Shown here piece by piece: positions 1 to 5,701 of a stretch of DNA of 6,502 nt. The stretch is taken from NCBI GenBank assembly GCA_900552315.1, contig URZM01000121.1, forward strand, positions 1 through 6,502, given 5' to 3'. Under the pieces are notes generated by a model. It did not search any database, was not told where the DNA came from, and worked only from the letters and a program-made list of their open reading frames with translations. Source of the DNA: an uncultured Bacteroidales bacterium (lineage in GTDB: Bacteria > Bacteroidota > Bacteroidia > Bacteroidales > Muribaculaceae). Numbering within the stretch: position 1 is the first letter of the stretch; each line of letters starts with the position of its first letter. Made by a program: the position numbers and the translations under genes.

Positions 1-18
1 CGGAATCATTCGATTCCG
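1..18 (-). terminator. Probable pgk terminator hairpin (cut by window edge)
   Basis: Positions 1-7 (CGGAATC) and 12-18 (GATTCCG) form a perfect 7-bp stem around the 4-base loop ATTC. It starts 22 bases after the pgk stop codon on the minus strand. The stem may extend past the left edge, and any T-tract of a minus-strand terminator would also lie outside the window, so only the hairpin is seen. The position suits a rho-independent terminator. Confidence 0.5.
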
Positions 19-39
19 GCCTCCTTTATGGTTTATCTA

Positions 40-1290
40 TCAGCCCTTGACGGCTGCGATACCGGGGAGAATCTTGCCTTCGATGGCTTCGAGGAGTGCG
101 CCGCCACCGGTGGAGACGTAGCTGACTTCATCAGCGAGACCGAACTTGTTGACACATGCCACGGAGTCACCGCCGCCTACGAGAGAGAATGCACCGTTGT
201 TGGTGGCCTCCACGATAGCTTCGGCGATAGCGCGTGAACCGGCAGCGAAGTTGTCGAATTCAAATACGCCGGCAGGACCGTTCCAGAGGATGGTCTTGGC
301 ACCCTTGATGGCATCGGCGAAAATTTTGCGGGTCTCGGGACCTGCGTCAACACCTTCCCATCCGTCGGGGACATCCATTACAGAGCAGATCTGGGTATTG
401 GCGTCGTTCTTGAAAGCGTCGGCTGCAACGCAGTCCACACCAAGCACGAGGTTGACACCCTTTTCCTGGGCTTTCTTCATGATGTCGCGGGCCAGGTCGA
501 GCTTGTCGTTCTCGCAGAGAGAGTCACCGACTTTGCCACCCTGTGCCTTGGCGAAGGTATAGGTCATCCCACCGCAGAGGATAAGGTTGTCCACCTTGTC
601 CATAAGATTCTCTATGATGCCGATCTTGGTAGACACCTTGGAGCCGCCCATGATGGCCGTGAAGGGACGCTTGATGTCGGAGAGGATATTGTCGACTGCC
701 TTCACCTCCTTCTCCATGAGGTAGCCGAGCATCTTGCTGTCCGCGTCGAAATAGTCGGCTATAACGGCGGTGGAGGCATGGCGGCGATGAGCCGTGCCGA
801 ACGCGTCGTTCACATATACGTCAGCGTAGGAAGCGAGCTTCTGGGCGAATTTCTTCTGGCTCTCCTTCATCTGCTTCTTTGCCTCGTCATAGGCGGGGTC
901 GTTCTTGTCGATGCCCACGGGCTTGCCCTCCTCTTCGGGGTAGAAACGAAGGTTCTCGAGCAGGAGCACCTCTCCGGGCTTGAGCTCCGCCACAGCCTCG
1001 TCGGCCTTCATGCAGTCAGGCACGAACTTAACGTCGCTTCCCAAGGCCTTGGCCACATCGTCGCGAATCTGGCCCAGGCTCAGCTTCATGTTCACCTTGC
1101 CCTTGGGCTTGCCCATGTGGCTCATGAGAATCAGGGAGCCGCCGTCGGCCAGTATCTTCTTGAGGGTAGGGAGAGCTCCGCGTATGCGGGTGTCGTCAGT
1201 GACTTTGCCGTTCTCGTCGAGAGGCACGTTGAAATCTACACGTACAATCGCCTTCTTGCCGGCGAAATTGTAATTATCAATATTTGCCAT
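40..1290 (-). CDS. pgk: Phosphoglycerate kinase
   Basis: Glycolytic enzyme of the cytoplasm that interconverts 1,3-bisphosphoglycerate + ADP and 3-phosphoglycerate + ATP. The 416 residues match the usual bacterial length of about 390-420, so the gene is complete. The family signature AIVRVDFNVP is at residues 14-23, substrate-binding SHMGKPKG at 57-64, LLENLRF at 110-116, and the NDAFGTAHRRHAST segment at 161-174. GGSKVSTKIG lies at 215-224, NGPAGVFE at 337-344, and the glycine-rich nucleotide loops GGGDSVA and STGGGALLE at 372-378 and 393-401. The ATG at 1290 is chosen because MANIDNYNF directly precedes the conserved core; the upstream bases are AT-rich with no clear Shine-Dalgarno, normal for Bacteroidota. 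It is divergent from the amino-sugar kinase gene and probably transcribed alone from the promoter at 1358-1388. Identity is secure. Confidence 0.98.
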   Translation of the reverse strand: MANIDNYNFAGKKAIVRVDFNVPLDENGKVTDDTRIRGALPTLKKILADGGSLILMSHMGKPKGKVNMKLSLGQIRDDVAKALGSDVKFVPDCMKADEAVAELKPGEVLLLENLRFYPEEEGKPVGIDKNDPAYDEAKKQMKESQKKFAQKLASYADVYVNDAFGTAHRRHASTAVIADYFDADSKMLGYLMEKEVKAVDNILSDIKRPFTAIMGGSKVSTKIGIIENLMDKVDNLILCGGMTYTFAKAQGGKVGDSLCENDKLDLARDIMKKAQEKGVNLVLGVDCVAADAFKNDANTQICSVMDVPDGWEGVDAGPETRKIFADAIKGAKTILWNGPAGVFEFDNFAAGSRAIAEAIVEATNNGAFSLVGGGDSVACVNKFGLADEVSYVSTGGGALLEAIEGKILPGIAAVKG

Positions 1291-1357
1291 CCTATATTTA
1301 AATTAATGGGTTTGTCTATATTACGGGTCACGTCCCGGGAAGGTTCGTTTCAGAGAG

Positions 1358-1388
1358 CGAAATTACAAAATGTTTGCGACAATTCAAA
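1358..1388 (-). promoter_or_regulatory. Bacteroidota-type promoter of pgk
   Basis: On the minus strand a -33 TTTG (1388-1385) is followed after exactly 19 bases by TAATTTCG (1365-1358), which differs from the -7 consensus TAnnTTTG at one base. The pgk start lies about 67 bases further on, giving a leader of roughly 60 bases. The boxes are interleaved with those of the opposite promoter at 1373-1404. Assigned from consensus only; no start site is measured. Confidence 0.6.
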
Positions 1389-1404
1389 ACAATTCTTAAT
1401 TTTG
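1373..1404 (+). promoter_or_regulatory. Bacteroidota-type promoter of the amgK-murU-like unit
   Basis: TTTG at 1373-1376 and a perfect TAnnTTTG match, TAATTTTG, at 1397-1404 are separated by 20 bases, the arrangement expected for the primary sigma factor of Bacteroidota. Transcription would start near 1410, giving a leader of about 45-50 bases that begins with the foldable C-rich/G-rich block at 1409-1437. Its -33 box sits inside the spacer of the pgk promoter. Confidence 0.65.
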
Positions 1405-1408
1405 CAGA

Positions 1409-1437
1409 CCGTACCCCAGTCCCCGCCGGGGGGACGG
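1409..1437 (+). promoter_or_regulatory. Foldable GC-rich 5' leader of the kinase gene
   Basis: Two C-tracts compete for one G-tract. GTCCCC (1419-1424) can pair with GGGGAC (1430-1435) around the loop GCCGG. Alternatively CCGT plus CCCC (1409-1412, 1414-1417, with A1413 bulged) can pair with GGGG plus ACGG (1430-1437). Both end about 20 bases before the ATG and lie at the predicted transcript 5' end. A role in translation control or mRNA stability is inference; no known riboswitch class is recognised. Confidence 0.35.
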
Positions 1438-1456
1438 CATTATAAGAACGGATTTG

Positions 1457-2854
1457 ATGGATTCCCTAAAAGAACTATATCACAACCATTTCGGCTCAAG
1501 GTGCGAATCAGTCACACCAATAGTCGGCAGCGCCTCGGACCGCAGGTATTTCAGGCTGTGCGGCCAGCCAGGGAGCGCGATAGGCGTGCTCGGCACCGAC
1601 ATACGCGAGAACGACACATTTATATATATTGACCGCCTCATGAAAGCTCGAGGCTTGGACGCGCCTGAAATCTATGAGGAAAGCTCCGACGGCATGGCAT
1701 ACCTGCAACAGGACCTCGGCGATGTCTCACTGCTGGACCTCCTGCACACCCCGCAGGGCGACGCCCTCGTGCGCCGCGTCATGGAGACGCTGCCGTACAT
1801 CCAGTTCGGCCTCCCCATAGACGACAGCCGCCTTTATCCTGTCCGGGAGATGGGACTGCAGGAGGCCTTGTGGGACCTGAATTATTTCAAATACTGTTTC
1901 CTGAAAGCCACCGGCCTGACCTTCGACGAGGAGGCGCTGGAGAATGATTTCCGCGCACTCGCTGCGAGCCTGTGGAAGGACAACGGACTGATGGCGTATA
2001 TATATCGCGACTGCCAGAGCCGCAACGTCATGGTGAATGACGGCCGCATCTGGTGGATAGACTTCCAGAGCATGCGGCGCGGACCGGTGCTGTACGACGT
2101 GGCCTCGTTCCTGTGGCAGGCACGTGCCGGTTTCTCGGAGGCGGAGCGCGAAGCATTTGCCGACGTGTACCATACCTCCTTGCAACGCTATGTCCGTTGC
2201 GGGCACGACGAGTTCCACCGCACGCTGCGCCGCATGGCACTGATGCGTACACTCCAGGTGTTGGGGGCCTACGGCCTGCGCGGCCTCACCGAGCACAAGG
2301 CCCGCTTCGTGCAGACCATACCGGCAGCGCTTGCCAATGCGGTGAGCCTCTGCACGGAGGACACCGCACGCGCTTTCCCTGAACTGACGCGCATCCTGCG
2401 CGAGGCCGCCTCGCTCGAGCGGTTCAGCCCCTCCCCTTCCGACGGGAAGCTGCACGTGAGCGTGTTCAGCTTCTCATATAAGAAAGGTTATCCGGAGGAC
2501 CTGAGCGGCAACGGCGGAGGTTTCATGTTCGACTGTCGCGCCATGCACAACCCCGGACGCTATGACGAATACAAGCCGCTTACGGGGCGTGACACTCCCG
2601 TCATAGAGTTCCTGGAAAACCGGGGCGAGGTGCAGCCCTTCCTCGAGGCGGCGCGCACGCTTTGCGACCCGGCGGTGGACCGCTACATAAAACGAGGCTT
2701 CACATCGCTCCAGATAGGCTTCGGCTGCACGGGTGGACGGCACCGCTCCGTCTACTGCGCCGAGAAGATGGCCCGGCATCTCGCCGGCAAGTTCGGAGAC
2801 AAGGCCATCATCACCCTCATACATCGCGAACAAGGCATAACCGAGACTCTATGA
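1457..2854 (+). CDS. AmgK-like amino-sugar kinase fused to a RapZ C-terminal domain
   Basis: 465 residues in two domains. Residues about 1-320 are an aminoglycoside-phosphotransferase-fold kinase: ATP-binding loop GSASDRRYF (24-32), catalytic loop YRDCQSRN (183-190) with D185 and N190, and metal-binding D202 in WIDFQ (200-204). Family members of the AmgK type phosphorylate the anomeric hydroxyl of MurNAc/GlcNAc in cytoplasmic cell-wall recycling. Residues about 332-460 match the C-terminal domain of RapZ: FDCRAMHNP (358-366), KPLTGRD (373-379), GCTGGRHRSVY (423-433). The RapZ N-terminal P-loop domain is absent. The usual catalytic-loop His is Tyr183, so HxD becomes YRD; I recall the same in other Bacteroidota homologues. 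ATG 1457 is preferred over the adjacent in-frame TTG at 1454. The TGA stop overlaps the next start (ATGA), indicating coupled translation with the MurU-like gene. Kinase fold and RapZ domain are firm; the sugar substrate is inferred from the neighbour. Confidence 0.88.
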   Translation: MDSLKELYHNHFGSRCESVTPIVGSASDRRYFRLCGQPGSAIGVLGTDIRENDTFIYIDRLMKARGLDAPEIYEESSDGMAYLQQDLGDVSLLDLLHTPQGDALVRRVMETLPYIQFGLPIDDSRLYPVREMGLQEALWDLNYFKYCFLKATGLTFDEEALENDFRALAASLWKDNGLMAYIYRDCQSRNVMVNDGRIWWIDFQSMRRGPVLYDVASFLWQARAGFSEAEREAFADVYHTSLQRYVRCGHDEFHRTLRRMALMRTLQVLGAYGLRGLTEHKARFVQTIPAALANAVSLCTEDTARAFPELTRILREAASLERFSPSPSDGKLHVSVFSFSYKKGYPEDLSGNGGGFMFDCRAMHNPGRYDEYKPLTGRDTPVIEFLENRGEVQPFLEAARTLCDPAVDRYIKRGFTSLQIGFGCTGGRHRSVYCAEKMARHLAGKFGDKAIITLIHREQGITETL

Positions 2855-3579
2855 AAGCATTCGTATTGGCAGCGGGGCTGGGCACCCGCCTGAAACCCTG
2901 GACCCTCTCCCACCCCAAGGCCCTGGTGCCCGTGGGGGGCGTACCCATGCTCGAAAGGGTGATACGCCGCCTCGAGGAGGAGGGATTTGACCGTATAGTG
3001 GTGAACGTGCATCATTTCGCCTCGCAGATAACCGATTTCCTTGGTTCCCGTACATGGAAGGCCCGCGTGGACGTCAGCGACGAGACCGGCCTGCTCCTCG
3101 ACACAGGCGGGGCGCTGCTACATGCCGCCCCTTTGCTGTGCGAGGACGACGAGCCGTTCCTCATCCACAACGTCGACATTCTCAGCGACGCTCCCCTTGC
3201 CTTGCTGATGGAGACGCACATGCGACTTGGCGGCGAGGCAACCCTGTTGGTCAGCTCCCGCGATTCCTCGCGCCGACTGCTCTTCGACCGCGACATGCGT
3301 CTGCGCGCATGGGAGAACATCGCCGACGGCAAGCGCCGGGGAGAACCTGGCGACTGGCCTCACAGCTTGGCCTTCAGCGGCATACATGTCATGAACCCCT
3401 CGCTGGTGCGCCGTATGGCCAAGGAGGGTTTGCCTCGCGTGTTCCCGATCATGGACTACTACCTGAGCCACACGCGCCAGATGCCACTGCTGGGAGAGAT
3501 GTGTCACAACCTCAGGCTTATAGACATAGGAAAGCCCGAGACTCTGTCCCGGGCCAATTCCCTGTTTGCAGGTGCCTGA
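2851..3579 (+). CDS. MurU-like sugar-1-phosphate nucleotidyltransferase
   Basis: 242 residues, the size of short single-domain GT-A-fold nucleotidyltransferases such as MurU. The N-terminal signature LAAGLGTRLKP (6-16) followed by PKALVPVGG (22-30) binds the nucleotide. DTGGAL (85-89) contacts the sugar side. HNVDI (106-110) supplies metal-binding D109 and IDIGKPE (224-230) the second acidic residue, D225. In the recycling pathway MurU couples MurNAc-1-P with UTP to give UDP-MurNAc, bypassing de novo synthesis and hence the fosfomycin-sensitive MurA step. ATG 2851 is chosen because the conserved motif starts six residues in and its ATGA overlaps the kinase stop; an upstream in-frame start (2662) would only add a GC-rich shadow of the kinase frame. 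Automated annotation often labels such proteins mannose-1-phosphate guanylyltransferase; pairing with an AmgK-like kinase favours MurU, though substrate and nucleotide are not proven. Confidence 0.88.
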   Translation: MKAFVLAAGLGTRLKPWTLSHPKALVPVGGVPMLERVIRRLEEEGFDRIVVNVHHFASQITDFLGSRTWKARVDVSDETGLLLDTGGALLHAAPLLCEDDEPFLIHNVDILSDAPLALLMETHMRLGGEATLLVSSRDSSRRLLFDRDMRLRAWENIADGKRRGEPGDWPHSLAFSGIHVMNPSLVRRMAKEGLPRVFPIMDYYLSHTRQMPLLGEMCHNLRLIDIGKPETLSRANSLFAGA

Positions 3580-3600
3580 GTTCAGGCCCACGCGCATGTC

Positions 3601-3807
3601 TTATGAATTGAAATGCGCGTTGCGCTCTGTATTGATCAGGTCATCCACGTCGCGTTTCTTCACGTTGAACTGGAACACACATCCCAGTATGAGAAGAACG
3701 ACAGCAGCTCCTCCGAGCCACCATGTGAGCGCCACTCCTGTGGTGAAGCACGAAGCCACCAGCAGGCAAGCTCCGATGATGTAACAAATGATGGATAATG
3801 TTTTCAT
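3601..3807 (-). CDS. Small two-helix membrane protein, function unknown
   Basis: 68 residues beginning MKTLSIICYIIGACLLVAS. Two hydrophobic stretches, about residues 4-24 and 28-47, are separated by a very short turn and followed by a polar tail starting KKRDVDD, so both ends are probably cytoplasmic. Cys19 is not in a convincing lipobox (the segment is VASCF), and the second helix argues against a lipoprotein. Codon structure, the ATG start and the TAA stop look genuine, but no family is recognised. It is convergent with the MurU-like gene, with 21 bases between the two stops. A possible weak promoter on its strand is TTTG (3870-3867), 19 bases, TATAAAAG (3847-3840); the -7 box is poor. It could be a housekeeping small membrane protein; nothing ties it to cell-wall recycling beyond position. 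Confidence 0.7.
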   Translation of the reverse strand: MKTLSIICYIIGACLLVASCFTTGVALTWWLGGAAVVLLILGCVFQFNVKKRDVDDLINTERNAHFNS

Positions 3808-3853
3808 AATACCTAAAAATTAAGAGTTTTTGTCATTTCCTTTTATAGTACAA

Positions 3854-3893
3854 CATCCGCCCCAACCAAAAGTTGAGGCGGATGCCTGTTTTT
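3854..3893 (+). terminator. Strong hairpin with plus-side T-tract
   Basis: CATCCGCCCCAAC (3854-3866) pairs with GTTGAGGCGGATG (3872-3884): 12 of 13 positions match, with a single C-A mismatch, around the loop CAAAA. On the plus strand it is followed by CCTG and five T (3889-3893), the layout of a rho-independent terminator. It could end plus-strand transcripts reading past the MurU-like gene, or act as a weaker terminator for the minus-strand leucine-rich-repeat gene. The direction is uncertain. Confidence 0.55.
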
Positions 3894-3910
3894 CACGAAA
3901 AGAGGGTTGC

Positions 3911-3958
3911 AGCGGGCCATTCCCCGGCGAGCAAAGTCACCGGGAGTACTCCCCCGCT
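3911..3958 (-). other. GC-rich folded segment just after the leucine-rich-repeat gene
   Basis: AGCGGG (3911-3916) and CCCGCT (3953-3958) are complementary and enclose two further pairing options: CCCGG (3923-3927) with CCGGG (3940-3944), and the perfect palindrome GGGAGTACTCCC (3942-3953). These compete, so the segment can fold in at least two ways. It begins two bases after the stop codon of the minus-strand gene, in its 3' untranslated region. No known RNA family is recognised; it may contribute to 3'-end formation or mRNA stability. Confidence 0.35.
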
Positions 3959-3959
3959 A

Positions 3960-5030
3960 TTACTTAGCCACAAATTTCGTCCCCTTCTTAATGTAGATTT
4001 GTCCTTTTTCCGTATTGCTGACAATCCTGCCATTCAGGTCGTAAAGCGCCTCGTCGCTGCTCTTAGCCCCGGCTGACGGAGCGGAAACACCCGTAGTGGG
4101 GAACTCCGAGATTTCCACGAAATTCTTAAACACGCTCCACCCCGGGGCATTGCGATATGCTTCGGCGCAGCCCACCGGCACATATACTATTTTCTCATCA
4201 TCGGCTACAAACGGCCATGGTTCGCTCAGATAGGAAGACCCTGAAAATTCCTCACACACCGGAGGAACCTCCGCCTTGCAATAGATATTCCCATTGATTG
4301 CATTCGTAACCACCGTATTCTCTTTCGCTAAAAACGCGTACTGGCCTATAAACTGCAGGCTCTCCGGGAAGATTATGTCCCGGAAAGAGCAGTTGTAGAA
4401 CGCGCCTTTTTCGATTCGTGTGACCTTGTCGGAAAACTTCACATCCCTCATACCAATGCAGCAATCGAAACAACCTTCGCTTATGACAGTGACATTCTCG
4501 GGCACCACAAAACATCCGTCATTGAAAATGTTCCGACACTCATAAAAAGCATCGACACCTAATTCACTGACCGAAGCCGGGATATTGACATACAACAGGT
4601 TAGGGTTTCTCTTGAATGCGCCGTCTCCTATACGTTTCAAGTTGTCTGGCAAAGTGATGTATTTGATTTTAGTGAACACATGAGGAATGTCAGTTGGCGG
4701 GAAATAATCTTCATCCGGAGCATTGACTCTTTCGTTGAACCCATAGAAGAATCCTTCGGGTAAATTGTCATCCTCAAAGGATGCTTCCTTAAGATTGACA
4801 CCCGTTAGTCTCCAGGCAGTAGAAATATCTCGTATCTCGTATTGGTCAACAGATTTTAACTTGCCTATTACGATAAGAGAATCTATCTCCTTTATGTCGT
4901 GGTTCGCCAAAGCCTCTTCCAGCCTCAGCTCGTCTGAAAGCTCGACCTTGACGATGTTTTGCGCATACGCCGCCGGCAAGAATGACAGCACGAACGTCAC
5001 AATTGCTGATATTAAAAAAATTCTTTTCAT
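3960..5030 (-). CDS. Secreted BspA-like leucine-rich-repeat protein
   Basis: 356 residues. An N-terminal signal peptide (MKRIF, hydrophobic core, AYA before Gln24) predicts Sec export with cleavage after residue 23. Five LRR_5/BspA-type repeats of the form (I/V)xxPxx(L/V)xxIxxxAFxxC follow: about 125-145, 148-168, 173-194, 197-216 and 219-235. Next comes the element often seen after these repeats, VYVPVGCAEAYRNAPGW (282-298). The last 30 residues, with YDLNGRIVS (330-338) and a basic end at TKFVAK, form the short C-terminal tail common on exported Bacteroidales proteins. BspA-type repeats usually mediate adhesion or protein binding at the cell surface; the partner here is unknown. It lies downstream of the protease gene on the same strand, 80 bases away. 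No TTTG/TAnnTTTG promoter is visible in that gap, so read-through expression is possible. Confidence 0.85.
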   Translation of the reverse strand: MKRIFLISAIVTFVLSFLPAAYAQNIVKVELSDELRLEEALANHDIKEIDSLIVIGKLKSVDQYEIRDISTAWRLTGVNLKEASFEDDNLPEGFFYGFNERVNAPDEDYFPPTDIPHVFTKIKYITLPDNLKRIGDGAFKRNPNLLYVNIPASVSELGVDAFYECRNIFNDGCFVVPENVTVISEGCFDCCIGMRDVKFSDKVTRIEKGAFYNCSFRDIIFPESLQFIGQYAFLAKENTVVTNAINGNIYCKAEVPPVCEEFSGSSYLSEPWPFVADDEKIVYVPVGCAEAYRNAPGWSVFKNFVEISEFPTTGVSAPSAGAKSSDEALYDLNGRIVSNTEKGQIYIKKGTKFVAK

Positions 5031-5066
5031 GACTTGTCTGTTTTAGATGTTTGAATTAGTGTTTTT

Positions 5067-5099
5067 CTCAGCCATACAGTACAGTTCTGTATGGCTGAG
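5067..5099. repeat. Perfect 13-bp inverted repeat between the two surface-protein genes
   Basis: CTCAGCCATACAG (5067-5079) and CTGTATGGCTGAG (5087-5099) are exact reverse complements around the 7-base loop TACAGTT. On the minus strand, the direction of both flanking genes, it is followed by five A rather than T, so it is a poor intrinsic terminator in that direction. On the plus strand it is followed by TTTATATTT, but no plus-strand gene is present. It may be an mRNA-stabilising or processing hairpin, a partial terminator, or a protein-binding site. Confidence 0.6.
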
Positions 5100-5110
5100 T
5101 TTATATTTAA

Positions 5111-5701
5111 TCACTTACTGATTTTTCTACTGTCAACAATTTGACCGTTCACGGAGTATGCAACTGCATACATCCCTGATGCCAAATCAGATATGTCAAC
5201 CTTCACATTGTTCTCTTTGGGAGAAACAATAATGGCTTTGTTGGAATGAGTATCCGTTACCGAGGATATTATCAGCATGGCGTTTTCCGGAGCAGGAGCG
5301 GCTAATTCTACATAGATTTTGCCTTTGTCTGATGAAACAGACACCTCCTTGATAGCCATATTCTCCTCAAGTGTGATGCTCTCGCACACCATGTTCCCGT
5401 CTTTATTGAAAGCTACTACCGCAAAATCTCTGCCGTCTGAAACGGGGTTCACCGTTATTCGTTCTGAAGAATCTATCGTAGTGTTCTTTCCGTCAAGCCA
5501 AGTCAGGCCGGAGTAATCGGGCGCATCGGCTGTCAACGTCACTGTGCCGTTTGAATTAACCTGTGTATTTATGATAATCGGTGGGTCTGGTACGCTGACA
5601 GTAGCGAGTGTGATATGAAATGTTTCACCTCCGACAACCGTGTCGTCCTCTCGTCTTTGTATCAGGTCAAACGTATAATCTCCGGTAGGGAAAAGCCTCA
5701 T
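5111..5701 (-). pseudogene. Out-of-frame C-terminal part of the C13 protease (Ig-like region plus type IX-like sorting tail)
   Basis: 196 codons from the ATG at 5701, in the frame +1 relative to the catalytic part upstream. The same frame stays open to an ATG at 5770, but there the other frame carries the conserved protease sequence. Residues about 1-35 (PTGDYTFDLIQ, then GGETFHI) look like a beta-strand linker domain. About 43-112 resemble an Ig-like fold (TVTLTADAP, WLDGKN, FAVVAFNKDG). About 117-196 resemble a type IX secretion C-terminal sorting domain: VSSDKGKIYV, then VDISDLASGMYAVAYSVNGQ, ending RKISK. With no signal peptide of its own it would not be exported if translated alone. It therefore makes sense only as the tail of the protease, separated by a frameshift or deletion. 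Reinitiation at 5701, 35 bases inside the catalytic frame's end, or +1 frameshifting are alternatives. Confidence 0.65.

Noticed and set aside
778..1632. Long plus-strand open frame (284 codons) antisense to pgk and running into the kinase gene
   Set aside because: It mirrors the codon structure of two firmly identified genes, crosses the intergenic promoter region, and its translation is low-complexity with no family motif.
1626..1638. TATATATAT-type runs inside the kinase gene (also near 1998), considered as promoters or repeats
   Set aside because: They encode Ile-Tyr-Ile in the protein, reflecting use of ATA codons, and lack a partner -33 TTTG with a following gene.
1727..2455. 242-codon minus-strand open frame inside the kinase gene
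   Set aside because: Typical GC-rich shadow: the opposite strand encodes conserved kinase motifs throughout and the minus product has no recognisable domain.
2662..2850. Upstream extension of the MurU-like frame
   Set aside because: This stretch overlaps the conserved RapZ-like GCTGGRHRSVY region in the other frame, and the nucleotidyltransferase fold begins right after the ATG at 2851.
3054..3611. 185-codon plus-strand frame within the MurU-like gene
   Set aside because: Arg/Pro-rich alternate-frame translation of a conserved enzyme gene, with no independent start signal.
3911..3958. Possible cobalamin riboswitch, from a loose resemblance of the minus-strand CCGGTGA...CCGG...CCCGC pattern
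   Set aside because: No B12-box consensus was found, the spacing does not fit, and the element lies just after a stop codon rather than before a B12-related gene.
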